DNA of 44,196 bases from Bacteroidota bacterium. GTDB lineage: Bacteria; Bacteroidota; Bacteroidia; Chitinophagales; Chitinophagaceae. Made by a program: the position numbers and the translations under genes. Position 1 is the first letter of the stretch, and every line of letters begins with the position of its first letter. Shown here piece by piece: positions 17,981 through 24,721 of this stretch. The notes beneath the pieces are model-generated. The model saw only the letters and a program-made list of their open reading frames with translations, had not been told where the DNA came from and ran no database searches. The DNA is taken from the NCBI GenBank assembly GCA_023418315.1, contig JAEZZY010000066.1, positions 1 to 44,196 on the forward strand, written 5' to 3'.

Positions 17981-19051
17981 ATGCAGTTCACAGCATTACA
18001 AATAGCCACACTGGTAAAGGGTAGGATAGAAGGCGACCCCGAAGCAAAAGTTGCCAGAGTTTCCAAAATAGAGGAAGCCACAGAAGGTGCGCTGAGCTTT
18101 ATAGCCAACCCCAAATACGAGGACTATCTCTACTCCAGTAAGGCCTCCGTCATCATCATCAATGAAACGTTGGAGCTGGATGCACCCGTTTCCGCCACGC
18201 TTATCCGTGTGAAAGATGCCTATATGAGCTTTGCATTTTTGCTGGAGAAGTACAATGAAATAGTCTCCAAAGCAGGTAAGAACGGCATAGAACAGCCCTC
18301 GTTTGTTTCCAAAAGCGCCTCCATAGGCAAGGATGTATATATAGCGGCCTTTGCGTATGTTGGCGAAAACGTAATCATAGGCGACCGGGTAAAAATCTAC
18401 CCCGGCTGTTATATAGGAGATAATGTGGTCATCAATGAAGATTCCGTTTTATTTTCCGGCGTAAAGGTATATAACGACTGTTCCCTAGGCAGCCGCGTCG
18501 TGTTGCACTCCGGCACGGTTATCGGTGGCGACGGCTTCGGATTTGCCCCGCTCAAAGACGGTACCTACAAAAAAGTACCCCAAATAGGGAATGTGATAAT
18601 AGAAGACGATGTGGAAATAGGCGCCAATACCACCATTGACCGCGCTACAATGGGCTCCACCTGCATTCGCAAAGGCGTAAAACTGGACAACCTTATCCAG
18701 ATAGCGCATAATGTGGAGATAGGAGAAAATACCGTGATTGCGGCACAGACAGGCGTATCCGGCAGCACCAAGATTGGTAAGAACTGCATTATAGGCGGGC
18801 AGGTAGGGATTGTAGGCCACATCCAAATAGCCGACGGCACGCGCATCAACGCCCAAAGCGGTTTATCCAAATCGGTAACAGACACCAATGCCGCCCTGAA
18901 CGGCTCTCCGGCCTTCGATTATAAAAGTTCTCTGAAAAGTCAGGCAATTTTCAGAAATTTGCCCGACCTTAACCAACGCGTGATGAAGCTGGAAGAAACC
19001 ATTGAGCAACTGACCGCTATGTTGAACAAAACGATTCCTGTAGGTAAATGA
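17981..19051 (+). CDS. lpxD: UDP-3-O-(3-hydroxyacyl)glucosamine N-acyltransferase
   Basis: The 356-residue product has the LpxD layout: an N-terminal uridine-binding domain (about residues 1-100, with EGALSFIANPKYEDYLYSS), a left-handed beta-helix of hexapeptide repeats (about 105-310, such as IGDRVKIYPGCYIGDNVVI) and a C-terminal helix (QRVMKLEETIEQL). The likely catalytic His is in IQIAHNVEIGENTVIAAQTG. GGDGFGFAP is a well-conserved LpxD segment. It transfers the N-linked 3-hydroxyacyl chain from ACP in the third step of lipid A synthesis. It is the first gene of the lpx block, 41 bases before the lpxC-fabZ start. Confidence 0.95.
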   Translation: MQFTALQIATLVKGRIEGDPEAKVARVSKIEEATEGALSFIANPKYEDYLYSSKASVIIINETLELDAPVSATLIRVKDAYMSFAFLLEKYNEIVSKAGKNGIEQPSFVSKSASIGKDVYIAAFAYVGENVIIGDRVKIYPGCYIGDNVVINEDSVLFSGVKVYNDCSLGSRVVLHSGTVIGGDGFGFAPLKDGTYKKVPQIGNVIIEDDVEIGANTTIDRATMGSTCIRKGVKLDNLIQIAHNVEIGENTVIAAQTGVSGSTKIGKNCIIGGQVGIVGHIQIADGTRINAQSGLSKSVTDTNAALNGSPAFDYKSSLKSQAIFRNLPDLNQRVMKLEETIEQLTAMLNKTIPVGK

Positions 19052-19067
19052 CTATTTTGAAGCCTGC

Positions 19068-19088
19068 ATGAAGTCTCAGAAAAACTGA
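19068..19088 (+). promoter_or_regulatory. Six-codon minicistron just before lpxC-fabZ
   Basis: ATG AAG TCT CAG AAA AAC TGA lies in a different frame, ending four bases before the TTG start of lpxC-fabZ. Because lpxC has no ATG in this region, ribosomes ending here could reinitiate at the TTG. This is inference from position only. Confidence 0.25.
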
Positions 19089-19092
19089 AATT

Positions 19093-20508
19093 TTGCAAAA
19101 AAATACATCATCCAATAATCAGCACACCCTTAAAAGCCCTTGCACGCTTTCGGGTGTGGGGCTGCACACTGGCAAGCAAGTAACCATGACCATGAAACCC
19201 GCTAACCCGGGCTATGGTATCCGTTTCCAACGTATAGACCTGCCCGACCAGCCGGTGGTGAAAGCCGATGTGGATTATGTGATAGATACTTCCAGAGGTA
19301 CAACCATAGAACACAACGGCGCACGTGTGAGCACTATCGAACATACACTTGCCGCCCTTGTAGGGATGGGGGTAGATAATGTACTCATAGAACTGGATGG
19401 TCCCGAAGTGCCGATAATGGACGGCAGCTCCAAAGATTTTATAGCTGCCATAGAAAGCGCCGGAGTAGAAGAACAAGAAGCACACCGCATCGTTTATACC
19501 ATCGACCAGAATATTCACTACTATGACCCGGTCAAAAATGTGGATATGCTGGCCGTACCCTCGAACGAATATCAAATCACTACCATGATTGATTTCAACT
19601 CGCCAGTATTAGGTACACAACATGCTGCCCTAAAACACATCACAGAGTTTAAAAAAGAAATAGCTCCTTGCCGCACCTTCGTTTTCCTGCATGAGCTGGA
19701 ATACCTGCTCGATAACGACCTAATCAAAGGCGGCGACATTAGCAACGCTATTGTAGTAGTGGATAAGGTAGTAAGCGCCGAAGAGCTGGGACGCCTCGCG
19801 AAAGTATTCAACAAACAAAAAATAGAAGTAAAGCACGAAGGAATTTTAAACAATATCCAGCTGCACTATCCCAACGAAGCCGCACGTCATAAACTGCTGG
19901 ATGTAGTGGGAGATATAGCCCTGGTGGGTTATCCGATCAATGCCCATGTCATAGCCAGCCGCCCCGGACATGCTACGAATGTGGAATTTGCTAAAAAAAT
20001 AAAACAGTATATCAAGAAGAACAAACACCTTGCAGACATACCTCAGTATGACCCGAACAGGGAAGCTATCTACGATGTAAACCATATCGTAAACTCCCTG
20101 CCGCACAAATTCCCTTTCCTATTGGTGGATAAGATTATTGAGCTGTCTGACGACCATGTGGTGGGCATAAAGAACGTAACCTTCAACGAGCATTTTTTCC
20201 AGGGGCATTTTCCCGGAAACCCGGTAATGCCCGGTGTATTGCAGATAGAAGCCTTGGCGCAGGCCGGCGGCATTCTTGCTTTGAACAACTATAGCGACCC
20301 CGAAAACTATGATACTTATTTCATTAAAATAGACAAAGCCAGATTCAAACATAAAGTAGTACCGGGCGATACACTCATCTTAAAACTGGAGTTGATGAAC
20401 CCCATCCGCAGAGGTATCTGCGAAATGAAAGGAACTGCCTATGTAGGAAACAAACTGGCTACAGAAGCCGAACTGGTAGCGCAGATCGTAAGAAAAGACA
20501 AGAGATGA
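19093..20508 (+). CDS. lpxC-fabZ: Bifunctional LpxC deacetylase / FabZ dehydratase
   Basis: The 471-residue fusion is typical of Bacteroidota. Residues 12-310 are LpxC (UDP-3-O-acyl-GlcNAc deacetylase, the committed lipid A step): LSGVGLHTGK, STIEHTLAALVGMGVDN with the first zinc His, and ARHKLLDVVGD with the second His and the Asp ligand, then ASRPGH with the general-acid His. Residues 325-471 are FabZ: FPFLLVDKI, then HFPGNPVMPGVLQIEALAQ with the catalytic His and Glu. The start is TTG at 19093: an in-frame stop at 19069-19071 rules out anything earlier, and the next ATG would remove the conserved LSGVGLHTG strand. The 3' end overlaps lpxA by four bases (ATGA). Confidence 0.95.
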   Translation: MQKNTSSNNQHTLKSPCTLSGVGLHTGKQVTMTMKPANPGYGIRFQRIDLPDQPVVKADVDYVIDTSRGTTIEHNGARVSTIEHTLAALVGMGVDNVLIELDGPEVPIMDGSSKDFIAAIESAGVEEQEAHRIVYTIDQNIHYYDPVKNVDMLAVPSNEYQITTMIDFNSPVLGTQHAALKHITEFKKEIAPCRTFVFLHELEYLLDNDLIKGGDISNAIVVVDKVVSAEELGRLAKVFNKQKIEVKHEGILNNIQLHYPNEAARHKLLDVVGDIALVGYPINAHVIASRPGHATNVEFAKKIKQYIKKNKHLADIPQYDPNREAIYDVNHIVNSLPHKFPFLLVDKIIELSDDHVVGIKNVTFNEHFFQGHFPGNPVMPGVLQIEALAQAGGILALNNYSDPENYDTYFIKIDKARFKHKVVPGDTLILKLELMNPIRRGICEMKGTAYVGNKLATEAELVAQIVRKDKR

Positions 20509-21305
20509 TCCACCCACTTACCTACATCCACCCCGATGCCAAGATAGGACCTAACGTAAAAATAGATCCCTTCACCACAGTACATAAAAACGTGGAGATA
20601 GGAGAAGGTACCTGGATCGGCTCCAACGTTACCATTATGGAAGGTGCGCGCATTGGTAAAAATTGCAGGGTATTTCCCAGCTCCGTGATTTCCGCCATTC
20701 CGCAAGACCTGAAATACAGAGGAGAAGAAACCCTTACCGTGATAGGCGACGGCACTACCATCCGCGAATGTGTAACCATCAACAGAGGTACTGTAGATAA
20801 AGGAAGAACACAGATCGGCGAGAATTGCCTCATCATGGCTTATTCCCACATCGCCCACGATTGTATCATCGGCAATCATTGTATCTTCTCCAACAATACT
20901 ACGCTGGCAGGGCACATTACCATAGGCGACAATGTGGTGCTGGCAGGGCTTACTGCAGTGCAACAATTTGTGCGCATCGGCTCGTATGCTTTTGTAACCG
21001 GCGGCTCTCTGGTAAGGAAAGACGTGCCTCCGTTCGTAAAAGCTGCGCGCGAGCCCTTATCTTATGTAGGCGTTAATTCCATAGGGCTGAAAAGAAAAGG
21101 ATTTTCGCTGGAAAAGATCAATCATATTCTGGATATCTACCGCATTCTTTTTGTAAGAGGCTACAATATTTCCAAAGCCCTTAGCATTATAGAAACCGAA
21201 ATCCCCGTAACCGACGAGCGCGATGAGATATTGTCCTTTATCCGCGAACCGGGCAGAGGCATCATGAAAGGATATACCCGCCGCAATAATGAAGATATCT
21301 CTTGA
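20505..21305 (+). CDS. lpxA: UDP-N-acetylglucosamine O-acyltransferase
   Basis: The 266-residue product is the normal length of LpxA. It has hexapeptide repeats from residue 2 (IHPLTYIHPDAKIGPNVKI) to about 190 and a helical C-terminal domain (LKRKGFSLEKINHILDIYRI...). The catalytic His lies in MAYSHIAHDCIIGNHC, and TIRECVTINRGT is the conserved segment facing the substrate site. It adds the first 3-hydroxyacyl chain to UDP-GlcNAc using acyl-ACP. The start overlaps the stop of lpxC-fabZ (ATGA), implying translational coupling, and the end overlaps the next gene by 17 bases. Confidence 0.95.
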   Translation: MIHPLTYIHPDAKIGPNVKIDPFTTVHKNVEIGEGTWIGSNVTIMEGARIGKNCRVFPSSVISAIPQDLKYRGEETLTVIGDGTTIRECVTINRGTVDKGRTQIGENCLIMAYSHIAHDCIIGNHCIFSNNTTLAGHITIGDNVVLAGLTAVQQFVRIGSYAFVTGGSLVRKDVPPFVKAAREPLSYVGVNSIGLKRKGFSLEKINHILDIYRILFVRGYNISKALSIIETEIPVTDERDEILSFIREPGRGIMKGYTRRNNEDIS

Positions 21306-21906
21306 ACAGGTAGGTAAAAAATTCCAAAAACACTGGATCTTCAGGAATGTCGGTTTCCGTTTTTCCGCTCCGAACAGCTATGCTATTTTAGGAGCCAACG
21401 GAAGTGGCAAGAGTACCCTCATGCGGCTGATAGCCGGTATGCAAACGCCCAGCGCCGGAAAGCTGCATCATGAACTAAACGGAAAGGCTATAGAAGAAGG
21501 CGCCTTATTTCCCCACGTGTCCCTATGTGCGCCGGGAATGGAGATTATTGACGAAATGACCCTTCAGGAATTTCTAACGTTTCATTTTTCGCATAAAAAA
21601 CTGCAAAAAGGATTGTCGGTGAACGACGTCATCCGGCTGACCGGACTGGAACGCTTTGCCTATAAACCGGTGGGAGCGTATTCCTCCGGTATGAAGCAAC
21701 GGGTAAAACTTGCCCAAGCCCTTTTTGCCGATACACCGCTTTTGCTTTTGGACGAGCCTTGCACCAATCTGGATGAAGCAGGCGTAAACCAATATTTGGA
21801 ATGGGTGAATCATTTTTCTTCCGGGCGCCTCATCATTGTGGCTTCCAATGATCCGCGTGAGTATTCTTTTTGTACGGAAACGGTTTTGATGAGTGATTGG
21901 AAATAA
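21289..21906 (+). CDS. ABC transporter ATP-binding protein without a visible permease
   Basis: The 205-residue nucleotide-binding protein has Walker A GANGSGKST (residues 35-43), a signature YSSGMKQRVKLAQAL (variant of LSGGQ with SSGMKQR) and Walker B LLLLDEPCTNLD. The position of the switch His is occupied by Asn in IIVASNDPREYS, which may reduce turnover, although other ABC ATPases also lack this His. It begins 17 bases inside lpxA and is therefore coupled to the lipid A genes. No membrane subunit is encoded nearby. A role in lipid A or lipoprotein traffic is only suggested by position. Confidence 0.85.
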   Translation: MKISLEQVGKKFQKHWIFRNVGFRFSAPNSYAILGANGSGKSTLMRLIAGMQTPSAGKLHHELNGKAIEEGALFPHVSLCAPGMEIIDEMTLQEFLTFHFSHKKLQKGLSVNDVIRLTGLERFAYKPVGAYSSGMKQRVKLAQALFADTPLLLLDEPCTNLDEAGVNQYLEWVNHFSSGRLIIVASNDPREYSFCTETVLMSDWK

Positions 21907-22055
21907 GGGCATCGTCTCCTTTGAAATTTGAATCTTTGGGATTTCCCTCCATAAATGCAACCTCCAGCCATATAAAAGTAACCTCCTCCAGCAAGCAAAC
22001 CCTAAAAAGTATCGTAAGTAAAAAAAATATCTGTTTGAAAATGGATGAACTTTTT

Positions 22056-22138
22056 TAAAGTGGAAACACCTGCAACCATGGAAGGCGGATTACAAATCCA
22101 CTTTATCAATAGTTCGGGATGCGCTTCGCTAACATCCC
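22056..22138. repeat. Palindromic intergenic element, possibly a shared terminator
   Basis: TAAAGTGGA (22056-22064) and TCCACTTTA (22097-22105) are perfect inverted copies separated by 32 bases, and inside lies GGATT-ACA-AATCC. Next, GGGATG (22116-22121) pairs with CATCCC (22133-22138). The element lies between the convergent ABC gene and the gene ending at 22160, so it may terminate both, but its structure also resembles dispersed palindromic elements. Confidence 0.5.
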
Positions 22139-22159
22139 TATCTAAAATTTTTTATCAAA

Positions 22160-23749
22160 TTATTTGTCCCTACAAAAGCCCTTCTCATACTCAAATCTGC
22201 ATTTATTACTACAAAAGATTGCTTCATTCAAATATCTTGTGTTGCCACAATCAATGGAACTGATTACCACAGCCGTTTTCGTATTCTGAATTATCTTGTT
22301 GCAATTTTTGCAGTGATAAACTGTATTTTCTTTAGTTTTTGCCGAAGCAGCTTGAAAAAATTTTGCTAACTCAGTGTACACTTTCTGTTCTACTTGCTTT
22401 CTCATTGGATGGTCGGGAAAAGGATTGAATTTTTTAAATCCTTTTGTCGGAGTCTCACCATACTCATCTTTTGTATAATTTATACTATCATAGATTTTTC
22501 CATCTGGTGTATATTGGTAGCCTTTTACAAATTCTTCCGGTGTTAAAACTACCTTTTGAAAAAGATGGTAGGAGTTTACATCATATAAATAGTATCCATT
22601 TCCTTCCTTTTTAAGTGTAGCATATTTAGTGTATTCATAAGGGTTTTTCAATAAAATTAGAGCGTCCAATATCTCTGCCAGAACAACCTTTCGAAGAATG
22701 TCATCGCTAACGCTTTGGAAGCCTAATGTTGGGTTGGTAATTTTGGCTGGATTTGCTACCCAGTAAGGGTCTATGTATGATGAATTATGTATTTTATTAA
22801 AAGGTGTCCTTATTTTAAATGCTGGTGCTAAATATTCCTTTTGCCCATTGAGAGTGCATGGGAAATAATAGGTTTTCCATTCGCCCTGCATGTTTCCTTC
22901 TCCATTAAAGTACCCTTCAAGAACAGGTTTCCCATCTACCTGCATTTCATATTTATAATTGTCTGTGCTGAGTTTTTTCACAGAAGCAGTTGCAAAACTT
23001 GATGGTGTTTTAGCTTCGCTTGTATAGTCCAAGCGGCTTAATTTTCTTAACGCGCAGTAGCCGGAAATTTGTGTAGGTTCTCCATTATTGTCGAATGAGT
23101 ATTTTACAACCATTGGCAACTGAAATTTATAGCAATAAATTTTGTTTTCACCGCTGATTAAAAATTTATAAGATGCCTCTAATCCTGATACTTTAAATTC
23201 TGTGAAACCTAAATTATACTTAGTTCCGAATCTGTCTTCAAATTCAGTATCGGATAGTTGCTTAACACCGTAGGCACTATCCTTAGGTAGTTTTATGTTT
23301 ATACAAGTTGTCCAATCTGAGGTGAATTTATTTTTCTTTTGGATTTGGTCAAAATTGGTTTGAATATTGTTTGTATTCTCAGTATAAGAAAAACTGAAGT
23401 AGCCGTCTTTGGTTTGACCTAATAAAATCCCTGTTTTGTTGCCGGAAGTTTTATAGTACTTGTTGGCAATGTGTTTCCCATATTCTTGGTTGTGGGCTTC
23501 TAAAAATACTAAATCATCATTTATGAAAGCTGCAACTTCTTTATATTGATTCTTAGTATAGCTCCAAACACCTGATTTTTTACCATCTTTTATTTGCCCT
23601 TCAATTTTACCTCCTTTATAATCTATAGAAAACGGTCCGTCTTTAGTCGGAGTTTCCATAGATAAAATTTCTTGAGAGAACGAATTGCTTACTGCCAAAA
23701 GTGAGCAAATGATTATAGCAATAGATTTTAAAACGCTGTATTTTTTCAC
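22160..23749 (-). CDS. Secreted protein of unknown function with a C-terminal zinc-finger-like motif
   Basis: The 529-residue product begins with a signal peptide (about residues 1-25, ending NSFSQ). Residues 35-60 (FSIDYKGGKIEGQIKDGKKS) resemble a MORN/YwqK-type repeat. The long middle is Tyr/Lys/Asn-rich without a family I recognise. The last 50 residues hold four to six cysteines, YHCKNCNKII followed about 30 residues later by IFCSNKCRFEYEKGFC, a CxxC...CxxxC arrangement like treble-clef/TRASH zinc fingers. Such a finger on an exported protein is unusual. The gene is AT-rich compared with its neighbours and sits in an accessory-looking patch with the XRE regulator. Confidence 0.6.
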   Translation of the reverse strand: MKKYSVLKSIAIIICSLLAVSNSFSQEILSMETPTKDGPFSIDYKGGKIEGQIKDGKKSGVWSYTKNQYKEVAAFINDDLVFLEAHNQEYGKHIANKYYKTSGNKTGILLGQTKDGYFSFSYTENTNNIQTNFDQIQKKNKFTSDWTTCINIKLPKDSAYGVKQLSDTEFEDRFGTKYNLGFTEFKVSGLEASYKFLISGENKIYCYKFQLPMVVKYSFDNNGEPTQISGYCALRKLSRLDYTSEAKTPSSFATASVKKLSTDNYKYEMQVDGKPVLEGYFNGEGNMQGEWKTYYFPCTLNGQKEYLAPAFKIRTPFNKIHNSSYIDPYWVANPAKITNPTLGFQSVSDDILRKVVLAEILDALILLKNPYEYTKYATLKKEGNGYYLYDVNSYHLFQKVVLTPEEFVKGYQYTPDGKIYDSINYTKDEYGETPTKGFKKFNPFPDHPMRKQVEQKVYTELAKFFQAASAKTKENTVYHCKNCNKIIQNTKTAVVISSIDCGNTRYLNEAIFCSNKCRFEYEKGFCRDK

Positions 23750-23786
23750 AATATTCTTTTGAGTAGTTTAGAAAACAGGAGTTGGA

Positions 23787-24086
23787 TTATTCAATGTATC
23801 TCGTTACAAACCCGCTTAGGTTTTTGTTGAATAATTTTTCAGTAATAGTTAGGATTTCGTTGCGGTTGCAGAAACGATCTATAATAAATTCCACCCTGCG
23901 GGGTTCATGGGCAAATTCTGTTGCTTCCTGCACTTTGAAAAAAGCCCGGGGCTCACCTTCTGTAACAGCAACTAAATAATCACATTCTTGAGCACGTTCA
24001 TGATTTAGTTTCCATGCTTGCGTTGCCGCCTGTTGAATGGGCATGTTGCCAATTGTCTGAGAAATGTTTACAACAAGGATAGTCAT
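23787..24086 (-). CDS. Small protein of unknown function next to an XRE regulator
   Basis: The 99-residue product has no signal peptide or membrane segment. The middle, AWKLNHERAQECDYLVAV followed by GEPRAFFKVQEA and RRVEFIIDRF, alternates strands in the way of small beta-barrels. It vaguely recalls PUA-like sensing domains found beside restriction or defence genes, but this is a weak impression. The start is ATG at 24084-24086. It is transcribed away from the XRE gene at 24216, and the shared 129-base gap carries a clear dyad. A partner or target of that regulator is a reasonable guess, nothing more. Confidence 0.55.
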   Translation of the reverse strand: MTILVVNISQTIGNMPIQQAATQAWKLNHERAQECDYLVAVTEGEPRAFFKVQEATEFAHEPRRVEFIIDRFCNRNEILTITEKLFNKNLSGFVTRYIE

Positions 24087-24163
24087 ATCTATAGGTGTGT
24101 ATATAAGAAGTAAAAAATTCTCTCAAAAATCCCGCTTCACTCATTATTTTTACAGTATATTGG

Positions 24164-24192
24164 CGGATAGGTTATCCGTTTCTTACGGATAA
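24164..24192. promoter_or_regulatory. Three-half-site operator for the XRE regulator
   Basis: Three copies of one hexamer alternate in orientation: CGGATA (24164-24169), TATCCG (24173-24178) and CGGATA (24186-24191). The last two extend to an 8-bp dyad, TTATCCGT (24172-24179) and ACGGATAA (24185-24192). The array ends 23 bases before the XRE start codon, a typical place for autoregulation; it could also act on the divergent gene at 24086. Confidence 0.6.
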
Positions 24193-24215
24193 TTTATCAC
24201 TATTCAAAGCAGAGC

Positions 24216-24593
24216 ATGAGCAATCTTCACACAGGACATAAAGTGCGCAAAGTGCGGGAGCTGAAAGGCATCACGCAGGATTATGTAGCCAAAGCTTTGG
24301 GTGTGAAGCAAAATACGTACAGCCGTATGGAAACCGGGCAGATAAAAATTCAGGAGGAACAACTTGACAAAATAGCCGCAGCCCTTGATGTAGAAAAAGA
24401 AGAAATAGAAGCATTTGACGATAAACTTGCTTTTACTAACTGTACACAAACTGCAACTGTAATAGGTGTCAATCACATTTTGAACAATCACTTTTCAGAA
24501 GAACTCAAACAAGTATATGAAGACTTGCTTGCTGCAAAGGAAAAAATTATTGCGCAGTTAGAAGATAAAATAAAGCAATTAGAGGCAAGATAA
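24216..24593 (+). CDS. XRE-family transcriptional regulator with coiled-coil tail
   Basis: The 125-residue protein has an HTH_3 domain at about residues 7-62: GHKVRKVRELKGITQDYVAK, then LGVKQNTYSRMETGQIKI as the recognition helix and turn, and LDKIAAALDVEKEEI. The C-terminal third (about 88-125, LKQVYEDLLAAKEKIIAQL...) is a heptad-like helix suited to dimerisation. There is no peptidase or sensing domain. A three-half-site dyad lies just upstream, which supports negative autoregulation. It is divergent from the 99-residue orphan and converges with polA. Confidence 0.85.
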   Translation: MSNLHTGHKVRKVRELKGITQDYVAKALGVKQNTYSRMETGQIKIQEEQLDKIAAALDVEKEEIEAFDDKLAFTNCTQTATVIGVNHILNNHFSEELKQVYEDLLAAKEKIIAQLEDKIKQLEAR

Positions 24594-24721
24594 TCATCCC
24601 AATCAGGATATTTTCGCAGAAGTCTGTACCATAGTTTTCTCGCATTTAATTTCAATAAAAAAAATTGGCATTTGTCTATCTGCCTTTCAAATGTAAAAAT
24701 TTGATTCTTTGAAATTTTTTC

